Shown piece after piece: positions 1-8,612 of a DNA stretch of 64,000 bases. This DNA comes from Anaerolinea sp. (GTDB taxonomy: Bacteria; Chloroflexota; Anaerolineae; Aggregatilineales; UBA2796). Below the pieces are notes generated by a model. It ran no database searches. It had not been told where the DNA came from and saw only the letters and a list, made by a program, of their open reading frames with translations. Position numbers and translations under genes: made by a program. The stretch spans positions 1 to 64,000 of the forward strand of contig JACSRJ010000157.1 of the NCBI GenBank assembly GCA_014879835.1, given 5' to 3'. How positions within the stretch are numbered: the first letter of the stretch is position 1; every line of letters begins with the position of its first letter.

Positions 1-249
1 GTACCGCGCAGCGGTCGTGGGGTGAGGGCAAACCCGGTAACACATACCCTTCTCAAATGGCTTCTAAGAGTGTAAGTAGCAGCTCAACCCTGTTGGAGAA
101 TGCTATAACAAGTATCCACTCCTGATCATACGGGTTCACCTCCAAAAAGTGTTCAGAGGAGAACGGGCCTGCCCAACCGATCAGTCCCAGATTAAGCATC
201 TAGGCAACTTTAGGGTACAATGACCGGTAGATTTGGGAGAGTGGGCTCA
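1..249 (+). promoter_or_regulatory. Upstream region of histidine kinase gene with possible -10 box
   Basis: No coding region is recognised in the first 249 bases. TACAAT at 215-220 would serve as a -10 box for the kinase gene that follows. It places transcription start near 227, downstream of the ATG at 220 and just before the GGGAGAG ribosome-binding site at 234-240. No convincing -35 box was found, so the promoter is tentative. It is one of two reasons for moving the kinase start from 220 to 250. Confidence 0.35.
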
Positions 250-1566
250 ATGACCAATTCAGAACCTAGGGACAGCGGTATGGATATTAGTACCCTAGAC
301 ACAGTGCTTCAGATCAGCCTTCAAATGGCGCAAACCCGCAATTTGACCCCGCTGCTCGAGTATGCGATGGCCGAAGCGGCAAAGCTAGTGGGGGCAGAGC
401 GAGGCTATTTGGTGCTGCTTGCTCCAAACGGCTCCCTTGAGTTTCGCGCCAGTTACAGCGGGGTTTCAGGTGAGACCCATAACCCAGCGGATCAGATCAG
501 CAACACGATCTTACAGACTGTGGTAGAGAGCGGGAAACCATTGGTGCTGCGGGATGCGGGTATTCATCCCAATTTTGCCCATGCCACCAGTGTGGTACTG
601 CTGCGCCTGCGTTCGGTCATGTGTGTACCGCTTATCGTCCGGGGGCAGGTTATCGGTGCGATTTTTGTTGAGAATCGCAAGGTCGAAGGGCGTTTTAGCG
701 AGAAAGACTTACCACCCCTACTTCTGTTTGCCAATCAAGCGGCGGTGGCCATCGAGAACGCATCACTCAATGACGAACTGGAGGCGCGGATCACAGATCG
801 CACTCAGCAGCTTGAGGAGGCTAAACAGCGCCTTGAGGGCAGTTGGGCACAGGCGGTGGAGATCAACCGCTTGCATACTGATTGGTTGGGTAAGATTGCC
901 CACGATCTACGCGCCCCCCTAAGTGTGATCATTGGCGCGCTTAACATGGTTCAGGAGGGGGAGTTTGGTCCGATTGAAGGTGAGATGCGCGAGTGGATTG
1001 AGCGCTCTCAGGATGCGGCTCAGCGCGCCCTTACCCTGACCAATGATGTCCTTGATATTTCACAAATCGAGATGGGTGGGCTGCATCTAGAGTTAGAGAC
1101 CCTTGATCCAGTGCGGCTTCTTCAGGAGATTTATCAAATTGCCAGAGGACTGTCGTGGTCTAAAAAGGTAAACTTCAGCCTCGATATTCCGGAACAACTG
1201 CCTGTGTTGCAGGGCGATCCCCGGCGGCTGCATCAGGTCATCATGAATCTGCTTTCCAACGCTCGAAAGTTCACCGCTGAAGGCAGCGTGGTCCTCCATG
1301 CCGCTGTCCACGAAGAGGGTGTGATCATCGGTGTGCGTGATACCGGTGAAGGGATTTCGCCTGCCGATCAAAAGCGCATCTTTGATCGTTTTGTGCAGAC
1401 CACCGAAGATCAGGAAAAACGCCGTGCGGGGACGGGCTTGGGGTTGGCCATTTGTAAAGAACTGGTGTCCATGCACGGGGGTCATATCTGGGTCGAGAGT
1501 GTCTTGGGTGAGGGATCGGATTTTCAATTTCTGCTGCCCAACCCCAAAAATGAGCCAGAGGACTGA
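250..1566 (+). CDS. GAF-domain sensor histidine kinase
   Basis: A two-component sensor kinase of about 438 residues. A GAF domain (about residues 20-170) is followed by a coiled-coil linker, then a HisKA dimerisation domain with phospho-acceptor His218 in HDLRAPL, and a HATPase_c domain with N box (NLLSNARKF), G1 box (DTGEGI) and G2 box (GTGLGLAI). There is no signal peptide or membrane segment, so it should be a cytoplasmic sensor; the GAF ligand cannot be told from sequence. ATG250 is preferred over ATG220 because GGGAGAG lies 9 bases upstream of it and a possible -10 box overlaps the earlier ATG. No response regulator gene is adjacent, so the partner is encoded elsewhere. The kinase call is sure; signal and pathway are unknown. 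Confidence 0.93.
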   Translation: MTNSEPRDSGMDISTLDTVLQISLQMAQTRNLTPLLEYAMAEAAKLVGAERGYLVLLAPNGSLEFRASYSGVSGETHNPADQISNTILQTVVESGKPLVLRDAGIHPNFAHATSVVLLRLRSVMCVPLIVRGQVIGAIFVENRKVEGRFSEKDLPPLLLFANQAAVAIENASLNDELEARITDRTQQLEEAKQRLEGSWAQAVEINRLHTDWLGKIAHDLRAPLSVIIGALNMVQEGEFGPIEGEMREWIERSQDAAQRALTLTNDVLDISQIEMGGLHLELETLDPVRLLQEIYQIARGLSWSKKVNFSLDIPEQLPVLQGDPRRLHQVIMNLLSNARKFTAEGSVVLHAAVHEEGVIIGVRDTGEGISPADQKRIFDRFVQTTEDQEKRRAGTGLGLAICKELVSMHGGHIWVESVLGEGSDFQFLLPNPKNEPED

Positions 1567-1663
1567 TGTTTGTGTTGTAGCCAACCCCGCTGTAGAATAC
1601 TGCCAAGTGGAGAACCTGCACGCTCCGCACCGCGTCGGAAGAAGAAAGGGCGGGACCTGAAAT

Positions 1664-2896
1664 ATGAGTCAGCAGCGAACCCTGCTTCAGTCATTAAGAA
1701 CGCTTATTGATCCCAAAACCATACCGTTTTTGATCTCTCAGGGGGTGCCCCGGAAGTTATTCCCGTTGGGAACTTTCCTGCTGGGGATAATTCTTGCCTT
1801 TGTGTGGGCATATGGGGTTTCACCCAATACCTATACTGCGGCGGAAGCCGTCCATTTAGGTGAATCGTGGAAAAAAGAGTACGTTAAGCAGGTGGCGTGG
1901 CAGTACAGCGCTGCCCGTGTTGATCCCAACACCGCGAGCATTGCGGCACAAAACGCCCAAGCCCAGTTGGATGCTTTGGGAAACGCCCCAGCAGTGGTTA
2001 CAGGCTTGATCGACGAACTGAGCGCGGCCAACCCTACCGATCCGCTCATCCCCAAACTGCTTGATGTGTCTGCGTTCGCCCGTGAAAATCCCGATCAGTT
2101 GTCGAAGATCACTTCGACCTTCTTCAACGGCAACCTGACGCCCTTCCTGTGTGTGCTGGTTCCCGCCCTCTTGATCGGGGGGATCATCATCTTTAATACG
2201 ATTATCCCTATCGGCGTGTTGTTCCAACGCAAATCATCTGCGCCTTCAACCGTGGCCGAAGGGGTGGAAGCAGAACGGCGTCGGGCATTGGAAGAAGCCA
2301 AAAAGCGCGCTAAGGAACTCTCCACTGCGCCTGCACCCGCGCCCGCACCGACCAGCGCCTCCGGGACTGCTGCTGCACCTGTCGCTGCGCCCGTGGTAGA
2401 TCGGGGGGCACCCGTTGCTCAGTTTATGTCCACCTATATTATGGGCGATGACTACTTCGACGACTCCTTCGCGGTCGAAAACAATGCCGGCAAATTTTTG
2501 GGTGAGACCGGAGCGGGTATTTCCAAAACAATTGGCGTGGGCGATCCGAAAAAGGTGACTGCGGTTGAAGTGTGGGTTTTTGACGCCACTACAACCAGCA
2601 CCTTAACCAAAGTCCTGATGAGCGAACATGCCTATAATGATGAAGCCATCCGGGCGGAACTCGCGCCTAAGGGAGATGCAGTGCTGGTGCGCCAAGGTGA
2701 AGCTGCCTTGCTGGACACTGCCACCCTGACGGTTCAGGCACGGATCATTGATCTGGCATACGGGACGGGTGCACTGCCTCCCAACAGTTTCTTCGAACGT
2801 TTCTCAATCCAAATCTCAGCATGGTCGAAGAAAACCGATGCGCCATCGGTCCCATCCGCTTTTGGCGAGACTGGGCCTATGGATTTGCCCCGTTAA
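1664..2896 (+). CDS. Membrane protein of unknown function with C-terminal soluble domain
   Basis: A protein of 410 residues that I do not recognise as a named family. It has a hydrophobic segment at about residues 32-50, a roughly 100-residue loop (probably outside the cell), and a second segment at about 158-188. A charged helix rich in Glu, Arg and Lys follows (about 203-222), then an Ala/Pro linker (about 225-250), then a C-terminal alpha/beta domain of about 150 residues. That domain contains phrases such as AVEVWVFDATTTST, which suggest a compact cytoplasmic domain. Upstream, TAGAAT at 1593-1598 could be a -10 box. A strong hairpin terminator follows at 2941-2968, so this looks like a single-gene unit. 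Confidence 0.75.
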   Translation: MSQQRTLLQSLRTLIDPKTIPFLISQGVPRKLFPLGTFLLGIILAFVWAYGVSPNTYTAAEAVHLGESWKKEYVKQVAWQYSAARVDPNTASIAAQNAQAQLDALGNAPAVVTGLIDELSAANPTDPLIPKLLDVSAFARENPDQLSKITSTFFNGNLTPFLCVLVPALLIGGIIIFNTIIPIGVLFQRKSSAPSTVAEGVEAERRRALEEAKKRAKELSTAPAPAPAPTSASGTAAAPVAAPVVDRGAPVAQFMSTYIMGDDYFDDSFAVENNAGKFLGETGAGISKTIGVGDPKKVTAVEVWVFDATTTSTLTKVLMSEHAYNDEAIRAELAPKGDAVLVRQGEAALLDTATLTVQARIIDLAYGTGALPPNSFFERFSIQISAWSKKTDAPSVPSAFGETGPMDLPR

Positions 2897-2940
2897 GGCG
2901 CACCTGCGTGTACGCCCATTTCTGGAACTGATCGGTGCGG

Positions 2941-2968
2941 AGGGGGCTTTATGCCCCCTTTCGCTTTT
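2941..2968 (+). terminator. Rho-independent terminator
   Basis: GGGGGC at 2942-2947 and GCCCCC at 2953-2958 form a stem around a TTTAT loop, extended by one A-T pair, and are followed by TTTCGCTTTT. It lies 45 bases after the membrane-protein stop and ends only 19 bases before the next start codon, so that gene either depends on read-through or starts from a very short leader. Confidence 0.8.
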
Positions 2969-2986
2969 CGGCTGGATTGACCCATC

Positions 2987-3841
2987 ATGTCTCAATCACC
3001 GCTTTTACATAAAGTGATCTCCGCGCTTGCCCGCACGGATCTTGCAGGCGTGACTCCGCATACTCTTGCTGTTGCTCGTGCTCGCCTTAACGAGGAAAAC
3101 ATCAGCCCGGAGGGGTTAAGCGAGGCAGCGCTTGGTTCTGCGCTGCTGGCGCGGGTGCGTTATCCTATTACTCCAGCAGAGATGAACCTTTTTCTGAGCG
3201 TTAGCCCGCTGCTGACTCCGGCCTCTTTGCCTCTGGACGAGATCAGCGAACAACACGCTGTTCACTACATGCCGTGGCTAGCAGGATTCTTGAGTGATCC
3301 TGAAACAGTGGTACAGCAGAATGCCCGCACCCTGCTGCGCTGGTTGGTGACTCACCGCTGCGAGGCTATCCGGGCTGAACAACGTTCGTTAGATGCCATC
3401 CGCCGCCTCGCAGATGACCCCAGTACAAGCCCGAAAGCCTCTGCTTATCTGGTATATGCGTTGGGGTCGTGCGGCACCTTGGACGATTATGACCGGGTTA
3501 TCCGCCATGCGGAAATCGTCATCGAACATGATCGGGATCGGGTGATGCTGATCGCCGATGGGCTGTATCGGCTTTACCCGCCTGCCCTGATCAATGCCCT
3601 TCAGTTCTTCCTTGATCACGTCCATGCGGACATGAAGTCCAAACAAGGCATGACCGGCATGAGTCTGCTTGATAAAGTGGCAGATATTGAGGATCGCGCC
3701 TTCTGGAAGACCTACTACGATCAGATGGAACAGATTGTGGAACGGCTCAAAAAGCTGGCAGGCACCAATAATCATGTGGAGTACATTGTTGACCAGATCG
3801 AGAAGAACCTCGCTTATTCAGCACTGGATGATGACTCTTAG
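2987..3841 (+). CDS. Conserved alpha-helical protein of unknown function
   Basis: A soluble, strongly helical protein of 284 residues with no signal peptide or membrane segment. The spacing of Leu/Ala-rich helices, for example around residues 100-160 (QQNARTLLRWLV, KASAYLVYALGS), resembles HEAT/ARM-like repeats, but no motif identifies a family. The tail is acidic. The ATG sits 19 bases after a terminator hairpin and has no clear Shine-Dalgarno sequence. It precedes the secreted binding-protein fusion on the same strand by 80 bases; a shared function is not evident. Confidence 0.7.
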   Translation: MSQSPLLHKVISALARTDLAGVTPHTLAVARARLNEENISPEGLSEAALGSALLARVRYPITPAEMNLFLSVSPLLTPASLPLDEISEQHAVHYMPWLAGFLSDPETVVQQNARTLLRWLVTHRCEAIRAEQRSLDAIRRLADDPSTSPKASAYLVYALGSCGTLDDYDRVIRHAEIVIEHDRDRVMLIADGLYRLYPPALINALQFFLDHVHADMKSKQGMTGMSLLDKVADIEDRAFWKTYYDQMEQIVERLKKLAGTNNHVEYIVDQIEKNLAYSALDDDS

Positions 3842-3921
3842 GGAGCAAAAACCGTCACTCACCGCGCTCGTAAACGGTTAATCTTGCAATCATCTTGCTC
3901 ATTGTGGGGAGTAGGAATTTT

Positions 3922-6165
3922 ATGAAAAATCATCAAAAAATACGGCTGTTGGCAAGTATGCCAGTTTTGGCGCTTATACTCAGCCTCGTTTTGATCCCGA
4001 CCCTTCGTTCACGGGTTATGGCACAAGGTACACCCGTAGTGATCGGAGTGCTGGCACCCTTGGACAGTCCTACTGCACTAGGGGTATCGCTGGCAGTGGA
4101 GGCCGCGAATGCCGCTGGTGGACAGCGTTTTGCGGTGGTAGCGGGTGAAGCCAATACGCCTGAAGCGGTTGCAGGGGCGGTCGAGAGCCTCAAAGGTTTA
4201 GGCGCAGTGGCGATTTTTGGGCCCGATGACGATGCCCTCGTGGCTGCCAGTATGAACAGCCTAAATGCCTCCGGACTGCCCATCTTCACCGCTGCAACTG
4301 GCTCCAACATCGGCGCAGGTGCGCTGGTTTATCGCACCCGGCCTACCGAGGATTACCTGTTTTATGGGCTGGCCGAAGTGCTGATCAGAGATCGGGCGAT
4401 CAGCAAGATCGCGGTTTACCAACAGGATGCCCTTGCCGACGCTCAAGTGCAGATTTTGAATGGAGCGTTCTCTCGTTACAACGTACCGATGAACCTGCTA
4501 GATGGATCGCGGGTGCGTTTGGCCAATGCCGCCGCACAGCTCCGCGATAGTGGGGCCGCAGCGATCATCGCACTGGGTGACCCCGCCAATAGTGCGGCCC
4601 TCTATTTGGAGTTGTCCGCAATCGGCTACAACGGCGTTTTTGCGGTGAAAGACCTCTCCGATCCGGCTTTTATTGAATCGCTGCCCTTTGGGGGCAAACG
4701 AAATCTGATAGGGGCTGTCAACTGGTCACCCACCCTGAGTGATCCGATCAGTGTAGCCTTCACCCGCGATTACGTGAATCTTTTTGGGCGGCTGCCGGAC
4801 AGCCGCGCCGCCGCTGCCTATGATGCCGCAGTGGCCGTGACCAAAGCCGCCAGCACCAACCCGAATCCCGCTGCAATCCTTGCGGCCCTCAATGAGCAGG
4901 CACCCTTCACAGGGGCACAGGGACAGATCGAGACCGCAGCCCGTTTGGGACTGACTCATCGTAACTTTCTGATCGCTGAGACCAATCCTTATGGCGCGCT
5001 GCGTGCCATCGCAGGATTCACGGGAACCGTCCGCTACGAACTGCCGGGCGCGCCCACGGCCGTACCGACCTTCACGCCCACCGCAACGATCCCGACGGCA
5101 ACGCCAACGGAGACTGCGACACCAACCTTAACGCTGACTCCATCGTTAACCTTTACCCCAAGCCTAACCCCAACGGCATCCTTCACCCCACCCCCCACGG
5201 CTACCCTTGATGGGGTTTATGGTACCGTTGTTTCGAGTTCGCTCAATGTGCGTATGGGCCCCAACCCGATCTACCCGATCATCGGTGAACTGCCCCGTAA
5301 CGAGCGGGTACGCCTTCTGGGAACCAACACCACCTTCACATGGTTCATGATCATGTACCAGCAGCAGCAGGCATGGATCAGCGGTGCCAGTCAGTTCTTG
5401 CGGGTAGAAGGAGACATCAGCACTCTGCCTATCCTTGCCGATCCGCCTACCCCGACTCCCGTGCCCGCAACGGCCACCTTCACCCCCGTGCCTAAGGCTG
5501 ATATTGTGCTGGTGAATGCAGCATTAGTGCCGCCGATCCCGCAGCCGGGACAATCCTTCACCCTGAACATCACGGTGCAGAATCTGGGTGGTGTGGCGGC
5601 CGGAGAGTTTGCGGTAGCGACCAGTTTCCGCCCCGGCGAAGTCTTTGCTTCGGCCATTGTGCCCGGTTTAGCGCCGGGGCAGCAGCTCCCAGTGGTGTTA
5701 TCACCCGTGACTCTCGCAGGCACAGGGGTGGAGTCCATCGCTATCATCCTTGACCTCAACAAGCAAGTTGATGAGGGTGAAGCGGGCGAACTGAACAACA
5801 GCACACCCTTCAGCTATCGGGTGGATCGCGCTTTTGCGGTTCAGGGTGCTTCACTCCAGATTGCTCCGGGTACAAGCTTTGATGTCTTTGGAGGCACACC
5901 CGATCTTCAGTTCGATGCCTCCTCTAATCTGGTTCCCCTTGCACCCGCACTAATCGGTGCCCTGCCGGGCGTCCAGATCACTCAGATTCACTACGACTAC
6001 CTCTCTCCCGCAGTGATCAACAATAACGTGGGGATCGCTCAGGTCAACCTGCCTCAGGGCATGATGATCGGGTTCTATACCGCGGAGGGACAGCGTGGGT
6101 ATCTGAGGGTAGCAGGTTATAATGGCGCAAACATCTTACTCGAAATCTGGGTTTATCAACCCTAA
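3922..6165 (+). CDS. Secreted periplasmic-binding-protein-like / SH3 / CARDB fusion protein
   Basis: An exported protein of 747 residues. A signal peptide (about 1-35) precedes a type-1 periplasmic binding fold of the Leu/Ile/Val-receptor type (about 36-375; IGVLAPLDSPTALG and EAANAAGGQRFAV are typical). A Pro/Thr-rich linker (about 378-425), an SH3b-type domain (about 428-500; SSLNVRMGPNPIYPIIGEL), a short linker and a CARDB-like adhesion domain (about 525-635; NITVQNLGGVAAGEF) follow, then about 100 residues of unknown fold. ATG3922 is chosen over an upstream TTG because GGGGAG lies at a proper distance and the signal peptide then starts cleanly. Unlike the LivK gene near 57 kb, no transporter gene is adjacent, so it more likely acts as a ligand sensor or surface protein than as an ABC receptor. 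Confidence 0.85.
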   Translation: MKNHQKIRLLASMPVLALILSLVLIPTLRSRVMAQGTPVVIGVLAPLDSPTALGVSLAVEAANAAGGQRFAVVAGEANTPEAVAGAVESLKGLGAVAIFGPDDDALVAASMNSLNASGLPIFTAATGSNIGAGALVYRTRPTEDYLFYGLAEVLIRDRAISKIAVYQQDALADAQVQILNGAFSRYNVPMNLLDGSRVRLANAAAQLRDSGAAAIIALGDPANSAALYLELSAIGYNGVFAVKDLSDPAFIESLPFGGKRNLIGAVNWSPTLSDPISVAFTRDYVNLFGRLPDSRAAAAYDAAVAVTKAASTNPNPAAILAALNEQAPFTGAQGQIETAARLGLTHRNFLIAETNPYGALRAIAGFTGTVRYELPGAPTAVPTFTPTATIPTATPTETATPTLTLTPSLTFTPSLTPTASFTPPPTATLDGVYGTVVSSSLNVRMGPNPIYPIIGELPRNERVRLLGTNTTFTWFMIMYQQQQAWISGASQFLRVEGDISTLPILADPPTPTPVPATATFTPVPKADIVLVNAALVPPIPQPGQSFTLNITVQNLGGVAAGEFAVATSFRPGEVFASAIVPGLAPGQQLPVVLSPVTLAGTGVESIAIILDLNKQVDEGEAGELNNSTPFSYRVDRAFAVQGASLQIAPGTSFDVFGGTPDLQFDASSNLVPLAPALIGALPGVQITQIHYDYLSPAVINNNVGIAQVNLPQGMMIGFYTAEGQRGYLRVAGYNGANILLEIWVYQP

Positions 6166-6178
6166 GACCTGAAACTGA

Positions 6179-6215
6179 GGGCGTCCTCTGGCAGCAGGGG
6201 ACGCCCTTTTTGTTT
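6179..6215 (+). terminator. Rho-independent terminator
   Basis: GGGCGTCC (6179-6186) pairs with GGACGCCC (6199-6206), followed by TTTTTGTTT. It ends transcription after the binding-protein fusion. The next gene's ribosome-binding site begins only a few bases further on. Confidence 0.88.
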
Positions 6216-6240
6216 GCATCAAAGGAGAGGAAGGAAGGCT

Positions 6241-6726
6241 ATGTCCCTTGAACACATCGTGGGTGATCTCCTGATCACCCAGAAAAAGACCCTCGCCCTT
6301 GCCGAATCCTGCACTGGTGGTCTGATCACCCACCTCCTGACCAATGTTCCCGGTTGTTCCGCCTATATGATGGGCAGCATCGTAGCCTACAGTTATGACG
6401 CTAAGGTGAACCTGCTGGGGGTCAACCGAGACGATCTGGTACATGATGGGGCGGTGAGTGCAAGTATCGCTTCGGAGATGGCGCGAGGTGCGCTGGCGGC
6501 ATTTGGGGTGGATGTGGCTCTCAGTGTGACCGGGATTGCCGGCCCCGGCGGTGCCACCCCCACCAAACCGGTGGGTTTGACCTATATCGGGTTGGCTGCA
6601 CGGGACGCTGAGTCCGTGATCCGGCGAGTGTGGACTGGGGATCGGGAACACAATAAGATGCAGTCGGCACAGGCAGCTTTTCAGCTTCTGGAATCCTACC
6701 TGCGTGGCAGTCTAATCCAAGCATGA
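6241..6726 (+). CDS. pncC: Nicotinamide-nucleotide amidase (CinA C-terminal family)
   Basis: A stand-alone CinA_C domain of 161 residues, the usual length for PncC/YgaD proteins. The family deamidates nicotinamide mononucleotide to nicotinate mononucleotide in pyridine-nucleotide recycling. Visible signatures are AESCTGG near residue 20, the GSIVAYS segment, and TGIAGPGG near residue 100. The N-terminal COG1058 domain of full-length CinA is absent. ATG6241 follows an AAGGAGAGG ribosome-binding site; the TTG further upstream lies inside the terminator tail. About 160 bases without a gene separate it from the next hydrolase. Confidence 0.92.
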   Translation: MSLEHIVGDLLITQKKTLALAESCTGGLITHLLTNVPGCSAYMMGSIVAYSYDAKVNLLGVNRDDLVHDGAVSASIASEMARGALAAFGVDVALSVTGIAGPGGATPTKPVGLTYIGLAARDAESVIRRVWTGDREHNKMQSAQAAFQLLESYLRGSLIQA

Positions 6727-6884
6727 GGGTGTGCCCCTCCGGCACTAACGCCCTCATCCTGAATCGGTGCTGTGGTGGGGCTTGGCGTGCTGTGCCTCAT
6801 AACAAACATCCTCAGCTTTTTCAAAACAGGCTCTGAGGTAAAATAGGGGCAATCGAACAAAAGGTCGGACGTGCTGAAAGGCTG

Positions 6885-8609
6885 ATGGGAAAACTACCTC
6901 GCTTTTTATGGCTTCTGTTAGGGCTGCTAGGCTGGTTGGGGTACCGCCTACGCTGGCGGCTTCTGGCACAGGTGGCACATTGGCCACGGCCCCACTTTCG
7001 GGTGAAGACCGATCTCAACCTTCATCTGGTGATGCGTGACGGGGTGATTCTGGCTGCCGATCACTACTTCCCCTCACAACCGGGGATCTACCCCACGATC
7101 CTGATCCGTTCTCCCTATGGACGTGGACTTGGTGGCGGTGTTTTTGGGCTGTTTCTCTCATTTTTTGCTTACCGATTCGCGGAGCGCGGCTACCATGTGA
7201 TCACTCAGGACACACGGGGGCGGTTTGATTCCGGAGGCGAGTTCTTCCCTTACTTCAACGAACAAAATGACGGTCTCGATACCCTCGCATGGATCAAAAA
7301 GCAGAATTGGTATGGAGGCAACATTGGTTTATGGGGCCCCAGCTATCTTGGCATTGTGCAGTGGGCCATCGCGGCTCATGACCCTGACATTCAGGCCCTT
7401 GTACCTTCAGCCACTAGTTCTGAACTAGAGGGAATCATTTTTCCTGATGGGGCTTTTGATATGGGGCTGGCGATGCGCTGGATCACCATTTTTGACCTGC
7501 TGGATCGATACCGTCACCGCTCCTTGCCTGCTTCGGCTGCGATTCTGCCCCGGCTTGAACACTCTACTCGGCAGGCTTTTGGGCATGTGCCCATCCTTGA
7601 AGCAGATGCAGTCAGCACTGGCGGTAGTGTCGATTATTACCGCTACTGGCTCGATCACACTGAGGAACATGATCCTGCATGGGAGCAGGTGCGGGCGGAG
7701 GTCTGCCTGCCTAATGTGACTGCGCCGGTGCATTTGGTGGCCGGTTGGTATGACTTCTTTTTACGGGGGCAACTTCAGGACTACCAAGAGTTGAAGGCCG
7801 CCGGGCGCCAGCCATATTTAACTATTGGTGCTTGGTATCATCTTCAGCCTGATAACCCGATGGGGATGTTTGACAGCTTCCGTGAAGGCATCGACTGGTT
7901 TGATTCCCACCTCAAAGGACACAAACAACGGATTCGTCCCCTTCCAGTAAAGATTTTTGTGATGGGGGCCAACCAATGGCGTGATCTGCCTGAATTCCCT
8001 CCACCGGCCCAAACCAGTGCCTATTTCCTCCGCGCTGATGGCCGACTGGACACCAAACCAGAACGCATCTCCCACGCCTCACGAAGTTACCGTTATGATC
8101 CCGCAGATCCCACCCCCTCGGTTGGGGGCGCGGAGTTCAGCTTTCATGGCGGGCCGCACGATGTACGGAGGATCGAAGCCCGGTCGGATGTGCTTGTGTA
8201 CACCTCACCGGTGCTGCGTCAACCACTGGAGATCATCGGTTATATACAGCTCAAGTTGTATGTACATTCCAGCCTCATTCACACCGATTTTCATGGGCGA
8301 TTGTGTGACGTTCATCCCAGCGGCAAAGTGATCAATTTGTGTGAAGGGCTGTATCGAATCGTCCCCGGCAAGGGGGAATTACAGCCGGATGGGTCGATTT
8401 TGATCGAGATTGACCTGTGGGCCACGGCCCACCGATTCCTACCCGGTCATGCGCTGCGGCTGCATGTTTCTAGCGGGGCACACCCACATTGGGAACGAAA
8501 TCACGGCACGGGCAGCCTGCTTGATTCGGAACTGCGCCCTGCCGATCAAACCATCTTTCATGATGCAGGGCATCACTCCGCGTTAGTTCTGCCCGTAGTT
8601 AAATGGTGA
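6885..8609 (+). CDS. CocE/NonD family alpha/beta hydrolase
   Basis: A protein of 574 residues with the X-Pro dipeptidyl-peptidase S15 / cocaine-esterase architecture: alpha/beta hydrolase core, then a C-terminal jelly-roll domain (about 400-570). The likely triad is Ser153 in GPSYLG, Asp290 in GWYDFF and His319 in GAWYH. The N terminus has a hydrophobic stretch (about 7-20) with Arg-rich flanks, which suggests a membrane anchor. Such enzymes hydrolyse acyl esters or amides, and the substrate cannot be predicted. TAAAAT at 6839-6844 may be a -10 box. The stop is 3 bases before the RecD2 start, so the two are probably co-transcribed without obvious functional link. Confidence 0.9.
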   Translation: MGKLPRFLWLLLGLLGWLGYRLRWRLLAQVAHWPRPHFRVKTDLNLHLVMRDGVILAADHYFPSQPGIYPTILIRSPYGRGLGGGVFGLFLSFFAYRFAERGYHVITQDTRGRFDSGGEFFPYFNEQNDGLDTLAWIKKQNWYGGNIGLWGPSYLGIVQWAIAAHDPDIQALVPSATSSELEGIIFPDGAFDMGLAMRWITIFDLLDRYRHRSLPASAAILPRLEHSTRQAFGHVPILEADAVSTGGSVDYYRYWLDHTEEHDPAWEQVRAEVCLPNVTAPVHLVAGWYDFFLRGQLQDYQELKAAGRQPYLTIGAWYHLQPDNPMGMFDSFREGIDWFDSHLKGHKQRIRPLPVKIFVMGANQWRDLPEFPPPAQTSAYFLRADGRLDTKPERISHASRSYRYDPADPTPSVGGAEFSFHGGPHDVRRIEARSDVLVYTSPVLRQPLEIIGYIQLKLYVHSSLIHTDFHGRLCDVHPSGKVINLCEGLYRIVPGKGELQPDGSILIEIDLWATAHRFLPGHALRLHVSSGAHPHWERNHGTGSLLDSELRPADQTIFHDAGHHSALVLPVVKW

Positions 8610-8612
8610 AGC

